A stretch of DNA of 41,722 nt, from positions 1-41,722 of the forward strand of contig JAFRRF010000046.1 of the NCBI GenBank assembly GCA_017428245.1, in the 5' to 3' direction. Position 1 is the first letter of the stretch; every line of letters starts with the position of its first letter. This document shows positions 32,410 through 40,460 of this stretch, piece after piece. The DNA comes from Bacteroidales bacterium (GTDB lineage: Bacteria; Bacteroidota; Bacteroidia; Bacteroidales; UBA932). The position numbers and the translations under genes were made by a program. The notes under the pieces are model-generated. The model searched no databases and was not told where the DNA came from. It saw nothing but the letters and a program-made list of their open reading frames with translations.

Positions 32410-33070
32410 TCTGGAGCCGGAACCCATGCCGACACCGACACCGCCGGCGCCGACGGCGAGCATTACGCTGTCGATCCCTTCTACGGGACCGGTCTCCCAG
32501 ACGGCGGACGGCAATGCGGCCGCCACGTTCGAGGCGGGCGGAGGCTCGGTCAGCCTGTCGTTCTCGGCGACAGTGGCATGGACGGCTTCGAGCGGTGCCA
32601 CCTGGTGCACGGTGTCTCCTGCTTCGGGTGCCGCGGGCAGCGCTTCCGTCACGCTGACGGCAGCAAAGAACGAAACGTTCAACGAACGGACAGCGACAGT
32701 GACCCTGCAGGCCGGAACGGCAAAGAAAACGGTGACGGTGAAGCAGCCCGGTCAGACGCCGTATATAACGGTGGAACCGGAGGCGCTGACGTTCGATGAC
32801 AAAGGCGGGGAATACGGCGTGTCCGTAAAGTCGAATGCGTCGTGGCGGGTTTCCGCCAGTGCCGAGTGGTTTACGGTGACCCCGGCGGAAGGAAGCGGTG
32901 ACGGATCAGTGACTGTCCGGGCGGTCGAGAATCCGCTCGCCGCCAACCGGAACGGGCAGGTCGTGATCACCACGGCCGATGGTTCCGTCGTGAAAAACAT
33001 CACGGTGATTCAGACGGGAAAAACCGGTGGTGACAATGAAGAAATCGGTTACGGGGGTAAAATCAGATAA
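32342..33070 (+). CDS. Short BACON-domain exported protein (D), apparent A/B fusion remnant
   Basis: A 242-residue exported protein with a signal peptide identical to that of gene A (MKNKLNRILSALSLLLLMAANC). A Pro/Thr-rich linker leads to two BACON domains (about 40-135, WTASSGATWCTVSPASGAAGSASVTL; about 137-225, WRVSASAEWFTVTPAEGSGDGSVTV). The first resembles BACON 1 of gene A. The last strand and tail (ADGSVVKNITVIQTGKTGGDNEEIGYGGKIR) resemble the end of the last BACON domain plus the extreme C-terminus of gene B. It lacks the thioredoxin-like domain. It lies 15 bases before gene E, with an AGGAGG-like site between them, as at the B/C junction. It appears intact, with no frameshift. Confidence 0.82.
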   Translation: MKNKLNRILSALSLLLLMAANCNLEPEPMPTPTPPAPTASITLSIPSTGPVSQTADGNAAATFEAGGGSVSLSFSATVAWTASSGATWCTVSPASGAAGSASVTLTAAKNETFNERTATVTLQAGTAKKTVTVKQPGQTPYITVEPEALTFDDKGGEYGVSVKSNASWRVSASAEWFTVTPAEGSGDGSVTVRAVENPLAANRNGQVVITTADGSVVKNITVIQTGKTGGDNEEIGYGGKIR

Positions 33071-33085
33071 CGGGAGGAGCAGACT

Positions 33086-36000
33086 ATGAGACAGAAATTT
33101 TACATTCCGCTTTTTATCGTCGGCTTCCTTGCCCTGGTTTCCGCTTGTCAACCCGAAGCTCTCGAACAACCCGTATCCGGATCCTGCATTTTGACGGCAC
33201 TCACGGAAAACAGCCCCGCAACCAAGACGCAATGGGGCCAGACGGATGACGGCCATTATTATGCGTTCTGGTCGGAAGGCGATTCGCTGGCCGTGTATGT
33301 GGACGGAGAATCGACCGCCGACAAATATGTCTTATTGTCGGGAGCGGGGTCCGGAAAGGCCACGTTCTCCGGCTCGAAGTCGGGAAGCCGCTATGTTGCA
33401 CTCTATCCGTATCGGGATTTGGTTACGGATGGATTGCAAGGCGATGTGCTGAACCTGAACCTGCCTGCCGAACAGACGTATGTTCCGAATTCCTTCGGGG
33501 AAGGGGCCTTTCCGATGCTGGCTGTCGGCAAAGGGCCTGAACTGTCGTTCAAAAACCTTTGTGCCATCCTGAAGATTTCCCTGACAGGAGAAGAGTCCGT
33601 GCAGGAGATCCGCTTCGTGGCGCACGACACGAGGAGGGCAGTCAGCGGCCCGGCGTCGGTCCGGACGGATTTTGACACAGAGCCGGAACTGGTGATGGCC
33701 GAAGGCGGTTCGCCGTGTGTGACGCTGAAATGTGACGGCGTTCAGCTTTCCGAGGACGTGCCGACCGCGTTTTTCCTGGTCATTCCGGCCGGTATATATT
33801 TAGACGGTTTTTCCATCGAGGTTGAGACGGCGTCCGGTCTTTTCGCGCGGCACGTAGATTCCGACGTGGATTTCGAACGGTCGAAATTCCGCGACATCGA
33901 TCCTTTCCGGGTCGAAGCCGGCGGCGAAATCAATTCGGACAGCGTTCCGCTGAACGAAATCTGGTATGCCACTTACAATAATGAACCCATTGAGATCAAT
34001 CCCGCAGCTTTTGACCGGACCGTGCTTTCGCACACGTATGCGGACGGGAGAGGCGTCATTGTCTTTGACGGTCCGGTGACCCGGGTCGGCAATGAGAACT
34101 ATGAATGCGTTTTCGGCGAAGGCGTGACGGAACTCCATCTGCCCGACTGCGTGGAATGGATCGGGCCCAATGCTTTCGAAAATAGCTGGATGACGTCTTT
34201 CCGGGCACCCGACAAGTTGAAAGCGGTGGGGAGCAACGCTTTCCGCAACAACAGGCTGAACCGCCTGTACGGGAAGTGCGCTACCGCCGACAAGAGAGCG
34301 CTGGTCGTGGACGGCGTGATGATCGTCTATGCTTATGGTTCTTTGGAAGAGGATCTGGTCATCCCGGATGGCGCCACATCGATAGCCCCTTATCTTTTCT
34401 GGGCTCGACAGGAAATCCGGAACATCATCCTTCCGGACAGTATGCGTTCAGTCGGAGATAGGTGTTTCTTCGCTTGCCGGACTCTGGAGACCGTCACGTT
34501 CCCCTCGCAGTTTGAATCTTTGGGTGTCAATGTTTTTGAGAATTGTTTAGTCTTGCGGGAGTTTAAAGGAGACTGCCGATATGTCAGGGACGGACGGATG
34601 TTCATCACGCCCGACAACAAATTGGTCGCCTTTGCCGGATACGGGGTGACGGAATGTGTGGTCCCGGAGGGTGTCACGACGATTATGGGGGATATCTTCA
34701 AAAACAATAAAACCCTGAAGAGCCTGACCATTCCGTCTTCGGTCGATAATTTTTATACGGACTGGCTATACGGCTGCGACCAGTTGGAAGCCTTCTATGG
34801 ACCGTGGGCTTCGGAAGACCATCACTGCCTGATTCTGTATGGCAACTATCTGGTCGGTGTCACGCCGTTCCTTCCGGTCGATTACACCTTGCCGGAGGGG
34901 ATTTCCCACACCTTCTTCCGTGTCTTTGCGGGGAACACGACCACGCAGCGGCTGACGTTGCCGGACGATATGGCCTTCCTGAGTGACGGTGCTTTCGAGG
35001 AGATGCAGGAACTGCGCACGATCCAGTTGTCCGCCCGGATGTCGAACCTGGGACGCAATGCTTTTGCCCGTGACCAGAAACTGGATTCGATCCTCTTCCG
35101 GTCGTATACCCCGCCGGCTTATGAGGAAGACGAATTCTTCGGTCACGAAGGCTTGACGCTGCTTGTGCCGGAAGGTACGGAAAGAATCTACAAAGAGTCT
35201 GCATATTGGTCACAATATGCCTCTTACATCAAAGGGCACCATTATGACGACCTGACTCCGCCTGATTACTATATGTCCGAGGACTACAGCCAGGACGGCG
35301 TGGTGACGACACTGCAGACGGCGTCGAAGGGCCGGGGCGTCGACCTTGTCCTGATGGGCGACGCGTTCTCCGACAGGCAGATTGCCGACGGTACGTATGA
35401 GTCCGTGATGCGGAAGATGGCGGATGCCTTCTTCTCGGAAGAGCCTTATACGACGTATCGCGATCTGTTCAATGTGTATGCGGTGAACGTGGTTTCCGCT
35501 ACGGAAGGTTACGAACACGGGGGCCAGACGCTGGGTACCTGGATCGGCGCCATCACCCAGGTCGGAGGTTCGGACATCCGCTGTATGGAATATGCCCGGA
35601 ATGCCGTGTCCGAAGAACGGATGGAAAACACCCTGATCATCGTTGCGATGAACGCCTCTTCATACGGAGGGACATGCTATATGTATGACCCGGTGTCAAC
35701 GGACCACGATTATGGCTGCGGCACGTCGGTGGCGTATTTCACTGTCGGGATGAACGACGAAGACCTTGCGCAGCTGGTGCGCCACGAGGCGGGCGGCCAC
35801 GGTTTTGCGAAACTGGCCGACGAATATGCCTATATGGATTACGGGGCGATTCCGCAATCGGAAATCGGCCAGTATCGCCAGCGGGAACCGTACGGCTGGT
35901 GGAAGAACGTCGATTTTACCGGTGACCCGAACCTCATCAAGTGGACCCGCTTCCTTGCCGACACTCGCTACCAATACGACGGAGTGGGTGTCTTCGAGGG

Positions 36001-36295
36001 GGCCTGCACCTACTGGACGGGCGCCTGGCGTCCTTCAGATGTCAGCATCATGCGTTACAATACGGGCGGCTTCAATGCGCCGTCGCGTGAAGCGATCTGG
36101 TATCGTCTGCACAAACTGGCCTATGGTGACGAATGGACGTACGACTACGAAGCGTTTGTGGCGTACGATGCTCTCAACCGCAAGACGAGCGTATCGTCGG
36201 GCGCCTGGAGTCCTTCGCGGCAGGCTGCTGCCAAGCCTTCCGCTCTGCCGGTGGTCGTAGGAAAGACCTGGCAGGAGGCTATGGCTGGGAAATAA
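33086..36295 (+). CDS. Surface lipoprotein: fimbrillin-like domain, BspA-type LRRs, M64 peptidase (E)
   Basis: A 1069-residue paralogue of gene C with the same order: lipoprotein signal (FLALVSAC, Cys near 21, then QPEALEQ), fimbrillin-like domain (about 38-285), BspA-type leucine-rich repeats (about 330-720), M64 domain (about 750-1060). The peptidase motif is RHEAGGHGFAKLADEY, with H900, E901 and H905, and the same SIMRYNTGGFNAPSREAIWY follows. The histidine that precedes the motif in C is Arg here. The M64 domains are very alike in protein but differ at many synonymous sites; the LRR domains have diverged much more, suggesting different targets with the same chemistry. Its 3' end overlaps the convergent glycosyltransferase gene by 17 bases. 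Confidence 0.87.
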   Translation: MRQKFYIPLFIVGFLALVSACQPEALEQPVSGSCILTALTENSPATKTQWGQTDDGHYYAFWSEGDSLAVYVDGESTADKYVLLSGAGSGKATFSGSKSGSRYVALYPYRDLVTDGLQGDVLNLNLPAEQTYVPNSFGEGAFPMLAVGKGPELSFKNLCAILKISLTGEESVQEIRFVAHDTRRAVSGPASVRTDFDTEPELVMAEGGSPCVTLKCDGVQLSEDVPTAFFLVIPAGIYLDGFSIEVETASGLFARHVDSDVDFERSKFRDIDPFRVEAGGEINSDSVPLNEIWYATYNNEPIEINPAAFDRTVLSHTYADGRGVIVFDGPVTRVGNENYECVFGEGVTELHLPDCVEWIGPNAFENSWMTSFRAPDKLKAVGSNAFRNNRLNRLYGKCATADKRALVVDGVMIVYAYGSLEEDLVIPDGATSIAPYLFWARQEIRNIILPDSMRSVGDRCFFACRTLETVTFPSQFESLGVNVFENCLVLREFKGDCRYVRDGRMFITPDNKLVAFAGYGVTECVVPEGVTTIMGDIFKNNKTLKSLTIPSSVDNFYTDWLYGCDQLEAFYGPWASEDHHCLILYGNYLVGVTPFLPVDYTLPEGISHTFFRVFAGNTTTQRLTLPDDMAFLSDGAFEEMQELRTIQLSARMSNLGRNAFARDQKLDSILFRSYTPPAYEEDEFFGHEGLTLLVPEGTERIYKESAYWSQYASYIKGHHYDDLTPPDYYMSEDYSQDGVVTTLQTASKGRGVDLVLMGDAFSDRQIADGTYESVMRKMADAFFSEEPYTTYRDLFNVYAVNVVSATEGYEHGGQTLGTWIGAITQVGGSDIRCMEYARNAVSEERMENTLIIVAMNASSYGGTCYMYDPVSTDHDYGCGTSVAYFTVGMNDEDLAQLVRHEAGGHGFAKLADEYAYMDYGAIPQSEIGQYRQREPYGWWKNVDFTGDPNLIKWTRFLADTRYQYDGVGVFEGACTYWTGAWRPSDVSIMRYNTGGFNAPSREAIWYRLHKLAYGDEWTYDYEAFVAYDALNRKTSVSSGAWSPSRQAAAKPSALPVVVGKTWQEAMAGK

Positions 36296-37388
36296 TCGCC
36301 GCGGCAAAGGCGTCCCAGGTCTGGGTGCGCTTGACTTCGCGGATGTTTTCAATGAAAGGTTCGGGGCCTGCTGTAAAGAGGCCCCGAATTGTTTCATCGA
36401 GGGCCTGCGACGATACGTCGCGGGCCATCAGGCCGATACCCGGCCGTTCAATGCTTTCGGCCAGTCCGCCGACGGGTGTGGCCACGACAGGCACTTCGAA
36501 ATGCAGGGCGATGGCCGTGATGCCGCTCTGCGTGGCGCTCCGGTAGGGCAGCACGCAGACATCCGCAGCTGAGAAAAAGAGCGGCACCTCGTCGTCGCCG
36601 ATATAGCGGTTGAATACCTTGATATTTGCGCCCATGCCCGTGGCCGCAATCCGGGACTGGTATTTGTCGAAACTCCCGTAGCATTCGCCGGCGATGACCA
36701 GTTGGTAGCCTTCGCCCAGCAGCGGCAGGGCGTCGATCAGCAGGTCGAGCCCTTTGTAGTCGCGGATCAGGCCGAAAAAGAGCAGCGTGCGCAAGTCAGG
36801 ATCCAGGCCGAGCGCCTGCCGGGCCTCGAATTTATCGCGTTTCTCGCCGAAATGGTCATACACCGGATGCGGGCGCTGCACGACCCGGGCATCCGGACAA
36901 AGACTGCGGATGTCGGCCGTCACGGCGTCGCACATCGAAACCAAAGTGTCGTTCTGCCTGAAGAAACGGCGGGCCAATGGCTTGTCGAAGAACTTCGGCT
37001 CGTGCGGAATGGCGTTGTGGACCACCGTAACAGTCTTCACGCCGTGCTTGCGCAGGATGCGCGCCACGGGCGTGAGCGATACGGCGAAATAAGACATCCA
37101 GTAGCCGAACACCACCAAGTCGGGTTTTTCCCGGAGGATGGCCCGGGCCGCCCGGCACCACGTGAGCGGGTTGGCGCTGTCGAGGATGCGGACGGTCTCC
37201 ACGGGCACGGCCTTGTCTTCGGGCGTGACGTACTGCGTCTGGCCCGGGAAGAGAAAGTCCGGATACTGCCGTGTGAAATTGAAGGCCTTGACTTCGTGCT
37301 GCTTGCTCAATGCCTGATAGAGATGGGCGTTGAACTGCGCGATGCCGCCCCGGTAGGGGTAGAAGGTGGAGAGGAAGGCGATCTTCAT
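36279..37388 (-). CDS. GT4-family glycosyltransferase
   Basis: A 369-residue GT-B fold enzyme of the GT4 (RfaB) class, cytosolic, that transfers a sugar from a nucleotide-sugar donor to a glycan or lipid. The N-terminal acceptor half begins MKIAFLSTFYPYRGGIAQFNAHLYQAL (Gly-rich loop). The C-terminal donor half has LLFFGLIRDYKGLDLLIDALPLL, FFSAADVCVLPYRSATQSGITAIALHFEVPVVATPVGGLAESI, in which the serine/glycine-rich Q-S-G-I stretch takes the place of the usual E-G-x-x motif. It is the last gene of the NfeD-flotillin-XRE unit, three bases after the XRE gene. The sugar and acceptor are unknown. Confidence 0.88.
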   Translation of the reverse strand: MKIAFLSTFYPYRGGIAQFNAHLYQALSKQHEVKAFNFTRQYPDFLFPGQTQYVTPEDKAVPVETVRILDSANPLTWCRAARAILREKPDLVVFGYWMSYFAVSLTPVARILRKHGVKTVTVVHNAIPHEPKFFDKPLARRFFRQNDTLVSMCDAVTADIRSLCPDARVVQRPHPVYDHFGEKRDKFEARQALGLDPDLRTLLFFGLIRDYKGLDLLIDALPLLGEGYQLVIAGECYGSFDKYQSRIAATGMGANIKVFNRYIGDDEVPLFFSAADVCVLPYRSATQSGITAIALHFEVPVVATPVGGLAESIERPGIGLMARDVSSQALDETIRGLFTAGPEPFIENIREVKRTQTWDAFAAAIISQP

Positions 37389-37391
37389 ACG

Positions 37392-37601
37392 TTACGGATC
37401 CGGTTTGTATTCCAGCAGGTCGCCCGGCTGGCAGTCGAGGGCGCGGCAGATGGCATCGAGCGTCGTGAATCGGACAGCTTTGGCTTTGCCGGTCTTGAGA
37501 ATCGAAAGGTTAGCTGCAGAAATGCCTATCTTTTGAGCCAGTTCTCCCGAAGACATCTTTCTCCGCGCCAACATTACATCGACGTTGATAATGATGGGCA
37601 T
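37392..37601 (-). CDS. Small XRE/Cro-type HTH regulator
   Basis: A 69-residue protein that is almost entirely a helix-turn-helix domain: VDVMLARRKMSSGELAQKIGISAANLSILKTGKAKAVRFTTLDAICRALDCQPGDLLEY. It belongs to the short YozG-like group, often found beside a DUF2975 membrane protein. No such partner is present here; instead it sits three bases after the flotillin gene and three bases before the glycosyltransferase. It may autoregulate the operon. Its start overlaps nothing and no alternative ATG is better. Confidence 0.88.
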   Translation of the reverse strand: MPIIINVDVMLARRKMSSGELAQKIGISAANLSILKTGKAKAVRFTTLDAICRALDCQPGDLLEYKPDP

Positions 37602-37604
37602 GAC

Positions 37605-39029
37605 TTACGCTTCCTCCTTGATTTCCTCGGCATCGACCGCTTTTTCAGGCGATTTTCCCTTCAGATAGGACGGCAGTTCCATGCCGGCAAGCTTGAAGAG
37701 GTCCTCGAGCGGCGGAACCGACTTCATCAGTCCCGAGATGAAATTGGACGTGGCGGTCTTTCCTTCGCCGCCGTTTCCGGTATCCCATACGGTGACCTTG
37801 TCGATATTGATGCCCTTGACGGCTTCGACCTGCGTAGCCACCAGTTCGGGCAGTTTGTCGGTGATCAGCATCGTGATGGCCTGCTGGGCATCGCCTCCGG
37901 CCGCAGCTACCAACTGTCCGAAACCGCTCGCCTGCTTGGAAAGGATCTCCAGGGTACCGCGTGCCTGAGCATCCATCTTGGCGAAGATGGCATCGGCCTC
38001 ACCCTTCGCCTTGCGACGGATCTGTTCGGCTTCGGCTTCAGCTTCGATAATGGCTTTTTCCTTTTCAATCTGTGCGGCCACCACGATATTGGCCTGCTGC
38101 GTGGCTTTCTCGCGTTCGGCACGGGCGAGCTCGGCGTCGCGTTCGCTCTTGTAGGCTTCCTCGAGGGCTTTTGCCGCCTGCACCTTTTCGGCTGCTACGG
38201 CCAGACGCTCGGCTTCGGCCTGTTTCTCACGACGGGCCGCATCGGACTGGGCGATGGCGATCTTCGAGTTGTTCTCACCCTCCACGGCTTTGGCATTGGC
38301 GTCCGCCGTCCGGATACGGGTGTCACGGGTCGTTTCAGCAATCCGGATGTCCTTATCCCTGTCGGCCTCGGCCTTACCGATTTCACCGAAACGGTTCTGC
38401 TCGGCTACGCTCTTCTTGGCATCGTTGATGGCCTTGGCGGCCGCTTCCTTACCGAGGGCTTCGATGTAGCCCGATTCGTCGCGGATATCCGTCACGTTGA
38501 CGTTGATGAGTTTCAGGCCGATCTTGCGGAGTTCAGCTTCCACGTTGGTGGAGACATTGGCCAGGAACTTGTCGCGGTCGGCGTTGATCTCTTCGATGTC
38601 CATCGTAGCGATGACCAGACGGAGCTGACCGAAGAGGATATCAGTGGCGATGTTCTGGATCTGCTCGGTGGTCAGGCCCAGCAGACGCTCGGCGGCGTTG
38701 GTCATATTCTCGGGCTCGGTGGAGATACCCACGGTGAACCGGCACGGTACGTCGACACGGATATTCTGCTTGGAAAGGGCGTTGGTCAGGTTGCACTCGA
38801 TCGAGATCGGGGTCAGGTCGAGGAATGCATAGCTCTGGAACACGGGCCAGATGAACGAGGCGCCGCCGTGGATACAACGGGCTGACGAGATGCCGCCTTC
38901 CTTGTTCTTTCCGGTTTTACCATAAATGACCAGGATCTTGTCGGAAGGACAGCGCTTGTAGCGCCGCAGGATCGCGGTGAATGTGACGAACACCACCGCC
39001 ACGAGGATCAGAATCAGATAGAGTTCCAT
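37605..39029 (-). CDS. Flotillin-family membrane scaffold protein
   Basis: A 474-residue flotillin (FloT/YuaG type) that scaffolds ordered membrane domains. It has an N-terminal hairpin-like hydrophobic segment (LYLILILVAVVFVTFTAIL). The SPFH/PHB domain follows (about 30-200; SDKILVIYGKTG, NIRVDVPCRFTVGI, IQNIATDILFGQLRLVIATMDIEEINADRDKF). A long Ala/Glu/Lys-rich coiled coil with heptad-like EAEAEQI and ERE repeats covers about 205-370. The C-terminal region (about 375-474) has the AGGDAQQAITMLITDKLPELVATQVEAVKGI assembly motif. It lies 12 bases after the NfeD-like gene, the classic partner arrangement. Confidence 0.95.
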   Translation of the reverse strand: MELYLILILVAVVFVTFTAILRRYKRCPSDKILVIYGKTGKNKEGGISSARCIHGGASFIWPVFQSYAFLDLTPISIECNLTNALSKQNIRVDVPCRFTVGISTEPENMTNAAERLLGLTTEQIQNIATDILFGQLRLVIATMDIEEINADRDKFLANVSTNVEAELRKIGLKLINVNVTDIRDESGYIEALGKEAAAKAINDAKKSVAEQNRFGEIGKAEADRDKDIRIAETTRDTRIRTADANAKAVEGENNSKIAIAQSDAARREKQAEAERLAVAAEKVQAAKALEEAYKSERDAELARAEREKATQQANIVVAAQIEKEKAIIEAEAEAEQIRRKAKGEADAIFAKMDAQARGTLEILSKQASGFGQLVAAAGGDAQQAITMLITDKLPELVATQVEAVKGINIDKVTVWDTGNGGEGKTATSNFISGLMKSVPPLEDLFKLAGMELPSYLKGKSPEKAVDAEEIKEEA

Positions 39030-39041
39030 AAGTTGCGATAT

Positions 39042-39653
39042 TTAAACGATTAATGATTCAAGGGGTTCGACGAGAAGGGTGTCGGCATTGATGACTTCGG
39101 CCACGCGGATCGGCGTGCCGGTCTTGAGCGCGTCGCCGTCGGTCACGGCATTGTATTCCCTGACGGAATTGTTGATGGTAATCTGCACCTTCCCTTCACC
39201 GCCGCGTTCCGCGGGGATGGTCAGATACACCGTTCCGTTGCAGCCGGCGGCCGCCTTGTATACGTTGATATTGCCCGACTGCTGCATGCTGCTGAGCCAT
39301 TTGAAGAGATACATCACCAAGGCCACCAGGGCCACGCCGATAATGGCGGAAATGACGATCAGCAGGGTAACGGACGTAATCTTATCCTGCAGGAGGATGG
39401 CCGACCAACCGAAACCGAGGAAGAAGTTCACGAAGTTGCGGAAAGTGTAAAGGTTGGTGCCGCCCTCTACGGCTGCATCGGCGGCTTCCGAATCGAAGCC
39501 GGTGTCGAAATCGGTGTCGATACCGCCGTCACCGCCGTCGGCACCGATAAAGGTCAGAATGCTCTGGATGATGAAGATCAGCGAAGCTGCAAGGGTAACG
39601 CCCCACAGGATCTTCATCGCAAGGGAAAGGGAAACCCACCAGGAAGTAATCAT
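39042..39653 (-). CDS. NfeD-like membrane protein, flotillin partner
   Basis: A 203-residue protein with three membrane helices: about 12-36, then two after an acidic Gly/Asp-rich loop (GADGGDGGIDTDFDTGFDS), at about 70-90 and 95-117. A C-terminal OB-fold-like beta domain covers about 125-200 (GCNGTVYLTIPAERGGEGKVQITI...GTPIRVAEVINADTLLVEPL). This matches the NfeD1b/YuaF class that pairs with flotillins and helps their activity. It is first in the operon, with a TATATTTG box 22 bases before the ATG. Confidence 0.85.
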   Translation of the reverse strand: MITSWWVSLSLAMKILWGVTLAASLIFIIQSILTFIGADGGDGGIDTDFDTGFDSEAADAAVEGGTNLYTFRNFVNFFLGFGWSAILLQDKITSVTLLIVISAIIGVALVALVMYLFKWLSSMQQSGNINVYKAAAGCNGTVYLTIPAERGGEGKVQITINNSVREYNAVTDGDALKTGTPIRVAEVINADTLLVEPLESLIV

Positions 39654-39675
39654 ATCTGTATCAGTTTAATTTCTG

Positions 39676-39683
39676 CAAATATA
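39676..39683 (-). promoter_or_regulatory. -7 box for the NfeD-flotillin operon
   Basis: The minus strand reads TATATTTG, an exact TAnnTTTG match, 22 bases upstream of the NfeD-like ATG, within an AT-rich stretch. The expected -33 site has only a partial match (ATTG at 39703-39706). Confidence 0.65.
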
Positions 39684-39746
39684 AAAAATAATTATTGAAT
39701 AACAATAAATATTTAAGAATTTTTTGAAATAATTTGCAAAAAAAAA

Positions 39747-39769
39747 GATTCCCCGCCAAGCAGGGAATC
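39747..39769 (-). terminator. Rho-independent terminator after yegP
   Basis: On the minus strand GATTCCC and GGGAATC form a 7-bp stem with a nine-base loop, followed by nine or more T residues. It lies 21 bases beyond the yegP stop and upstream of the NfeD-operon promoter. Confidence 0.85.
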
Positions 39770-39790
39770 CTTTATCGGGGCGGTATCGTC

Positions 39791-40117
39791 CTAGATCTCC
39801 ACCACCACTGCGTCGGGGGCATTCTTCATCACGGAAGCGATGCCGTTGTTGCGGTTGCGCTCGGAAGCGTACATCTGGCTCTGGCCGATGATCTGGCCGT
39901 TGGTAGCCTTCAGGTTGAAGTACGGCTTGCCATTCTTCGCCACGAGTTTCTCGAAACGTTTCTCTTCGACGGCGTTCTTCTTGACGGACTCGACACCGTT
40001 GAGGCAAGCGGCTTTGGTGGTGTAGCCTTCGCTGGTGAGGATCACCTCGCCGTTCGAGGCTTTGAGATTGAACTGGAATTCGCCGTTCTTTCTCACGGAA
40101 ATTTCAAATTTTGCCAT
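39791..40117 (-). CDS. yegP: YegP-type protein with two DUF1508 repeats
   Basis: A 108-residue small cytosolic protein of the UPF0339/YegP family, made of two tandem DUF1508 units. Unit 1 is FEISVRKNGEFQFNLKASNGEVILTSEGYTTKAACLNGVESVKKNA (about 4-49) and unit 2 is FEKLVAKNGKPYFNLKATNGQIIGQSQMYASERNRNNGIASVMKNA (about 55-100). The KNG-x-F-NLKA-NG motif appears in both. The biochemical role of the family is not established to my knowledge. It is monocistronic, with its own TATATTTG promoter and terminator. Confidence 0.92.
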   Translation of the reverse strand: MAKFEISVRKNGEFQFNLKASNGEVILTSEGYTTKAACLNGVESVKKNAVEEKRFEKLVAKNGKPYFNLKATNGQIIGQSQMYASERNRNNGIASVMKNAPDAVVVEI

Positions 40118-40136
40118 AGCGTAATTGATTGATTAA

Positions 40137-40148
40137 AGTATATATACT
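40137..40148. promoter_or_regulatory. Perfect 12-base palindrome in the yegP leader
   Basis: AGTATATATACT reads the same on both strands and lies between the yegP -7 box (40152-40159) and its ATG (40117), just past the expected transcription start. It could be an operator or simply an AT-rich palindrome. Confidence 0.4.
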
Positions 40149-40151
40149 CTA

Positions 40152-40159
40152 CAAATATA
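40152..40159 (-). promoter_or_regulatory. -7 box for yegP
   Basis: The minus strand reads TATATTTG, 34 bases upstream of the yegP ATG. No exact TTTG -33 box is seen at the expected distance. Confidence 0.65.
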
Positions 40160-40207
40160 CAAAAAGTTGGAAAACGGACGCAGAATAATCAAAAAAACTT
40201 TGCCGGG

Positions 40208-40380
40208 CGCGGAAAACGTCTTATTTGTGCCCGCGTACGATCATTTCGCCAAGATGGCGCAAGACGAGCCTCTTTCTAGCGCCTTCTGGCTGGGGCGTAC
40301 TTGCGCCTACCCTCGATTACGGCCCATGGCGCAAAGTAATCGGCCCGGGAAGATCGTCTGGGGCCGATGGGTTTGCGCCA
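40208..40380. other. Structured intergenic region with tandem hairpins
   Basis: This 343-base gap (40118-40460) holds no gene but strong inverted repeats. Hairpin 0: CGCGG 40208-40212 with 40231-40235. Hairpin 1: GGCGCAAG 40256-40263 with 40300-40307, extended inward by ACG/CGT and AGCC/GGCT after small bulges. Hairpin 2: TGGCGCAAA 40327-40335 with 40372-40380 (9 bp), then an inner ATCGGCCC 40339-40346 with 40361-40368 (8 bp). Both large hairpins are closed by the same GGCGCAA stem. An alternative pairing, CGATTAC 40314-40320 with 40336-40342, could compete. It may be an untranslated RNA, a leader of the gene at 40461, or an intergenic repeat element. I recognise no known family. Confidence 0.7.
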
Positions 40381-40421
40381 GTTTGGCGGAAGGGGTATTC
40401 TTTTGTTTGTCCGGAAATGAT

Positions 40422-40429
40422 TACCTTTG
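40422..40429 (+). promoter_or_regulatory. Candidate -7 box for the membrane-anchored hypothetical gene
   Basis: TACCTTTG, identical to the box before nrdD, lies 31 bases before the ATG at 40461. Two TTTG motifs (40402-40405, 40406-40409) lie upstream but closer than the usual 19-21 bases. Confidence 0.5.
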
Positions 40430-40460
40430 AAAGAAAGAATAACCTAACACAACTCCCAAT

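Noticed and set aside
32342-33070. Gene D as a frameshifted pseudogene of A
   Set aside because: The frame is complete, both BACON domains look intact, the ending matches that of B, and gene E follows at normal spacing with an AGGAGG-like site.
40208-40400. tRNA, 6S RNA or other known structured RNA
   Set aside because: No cloverleaf, CCA end or long single hairpin with a central bubble could be recognised; the region is reported as unassigned structure.
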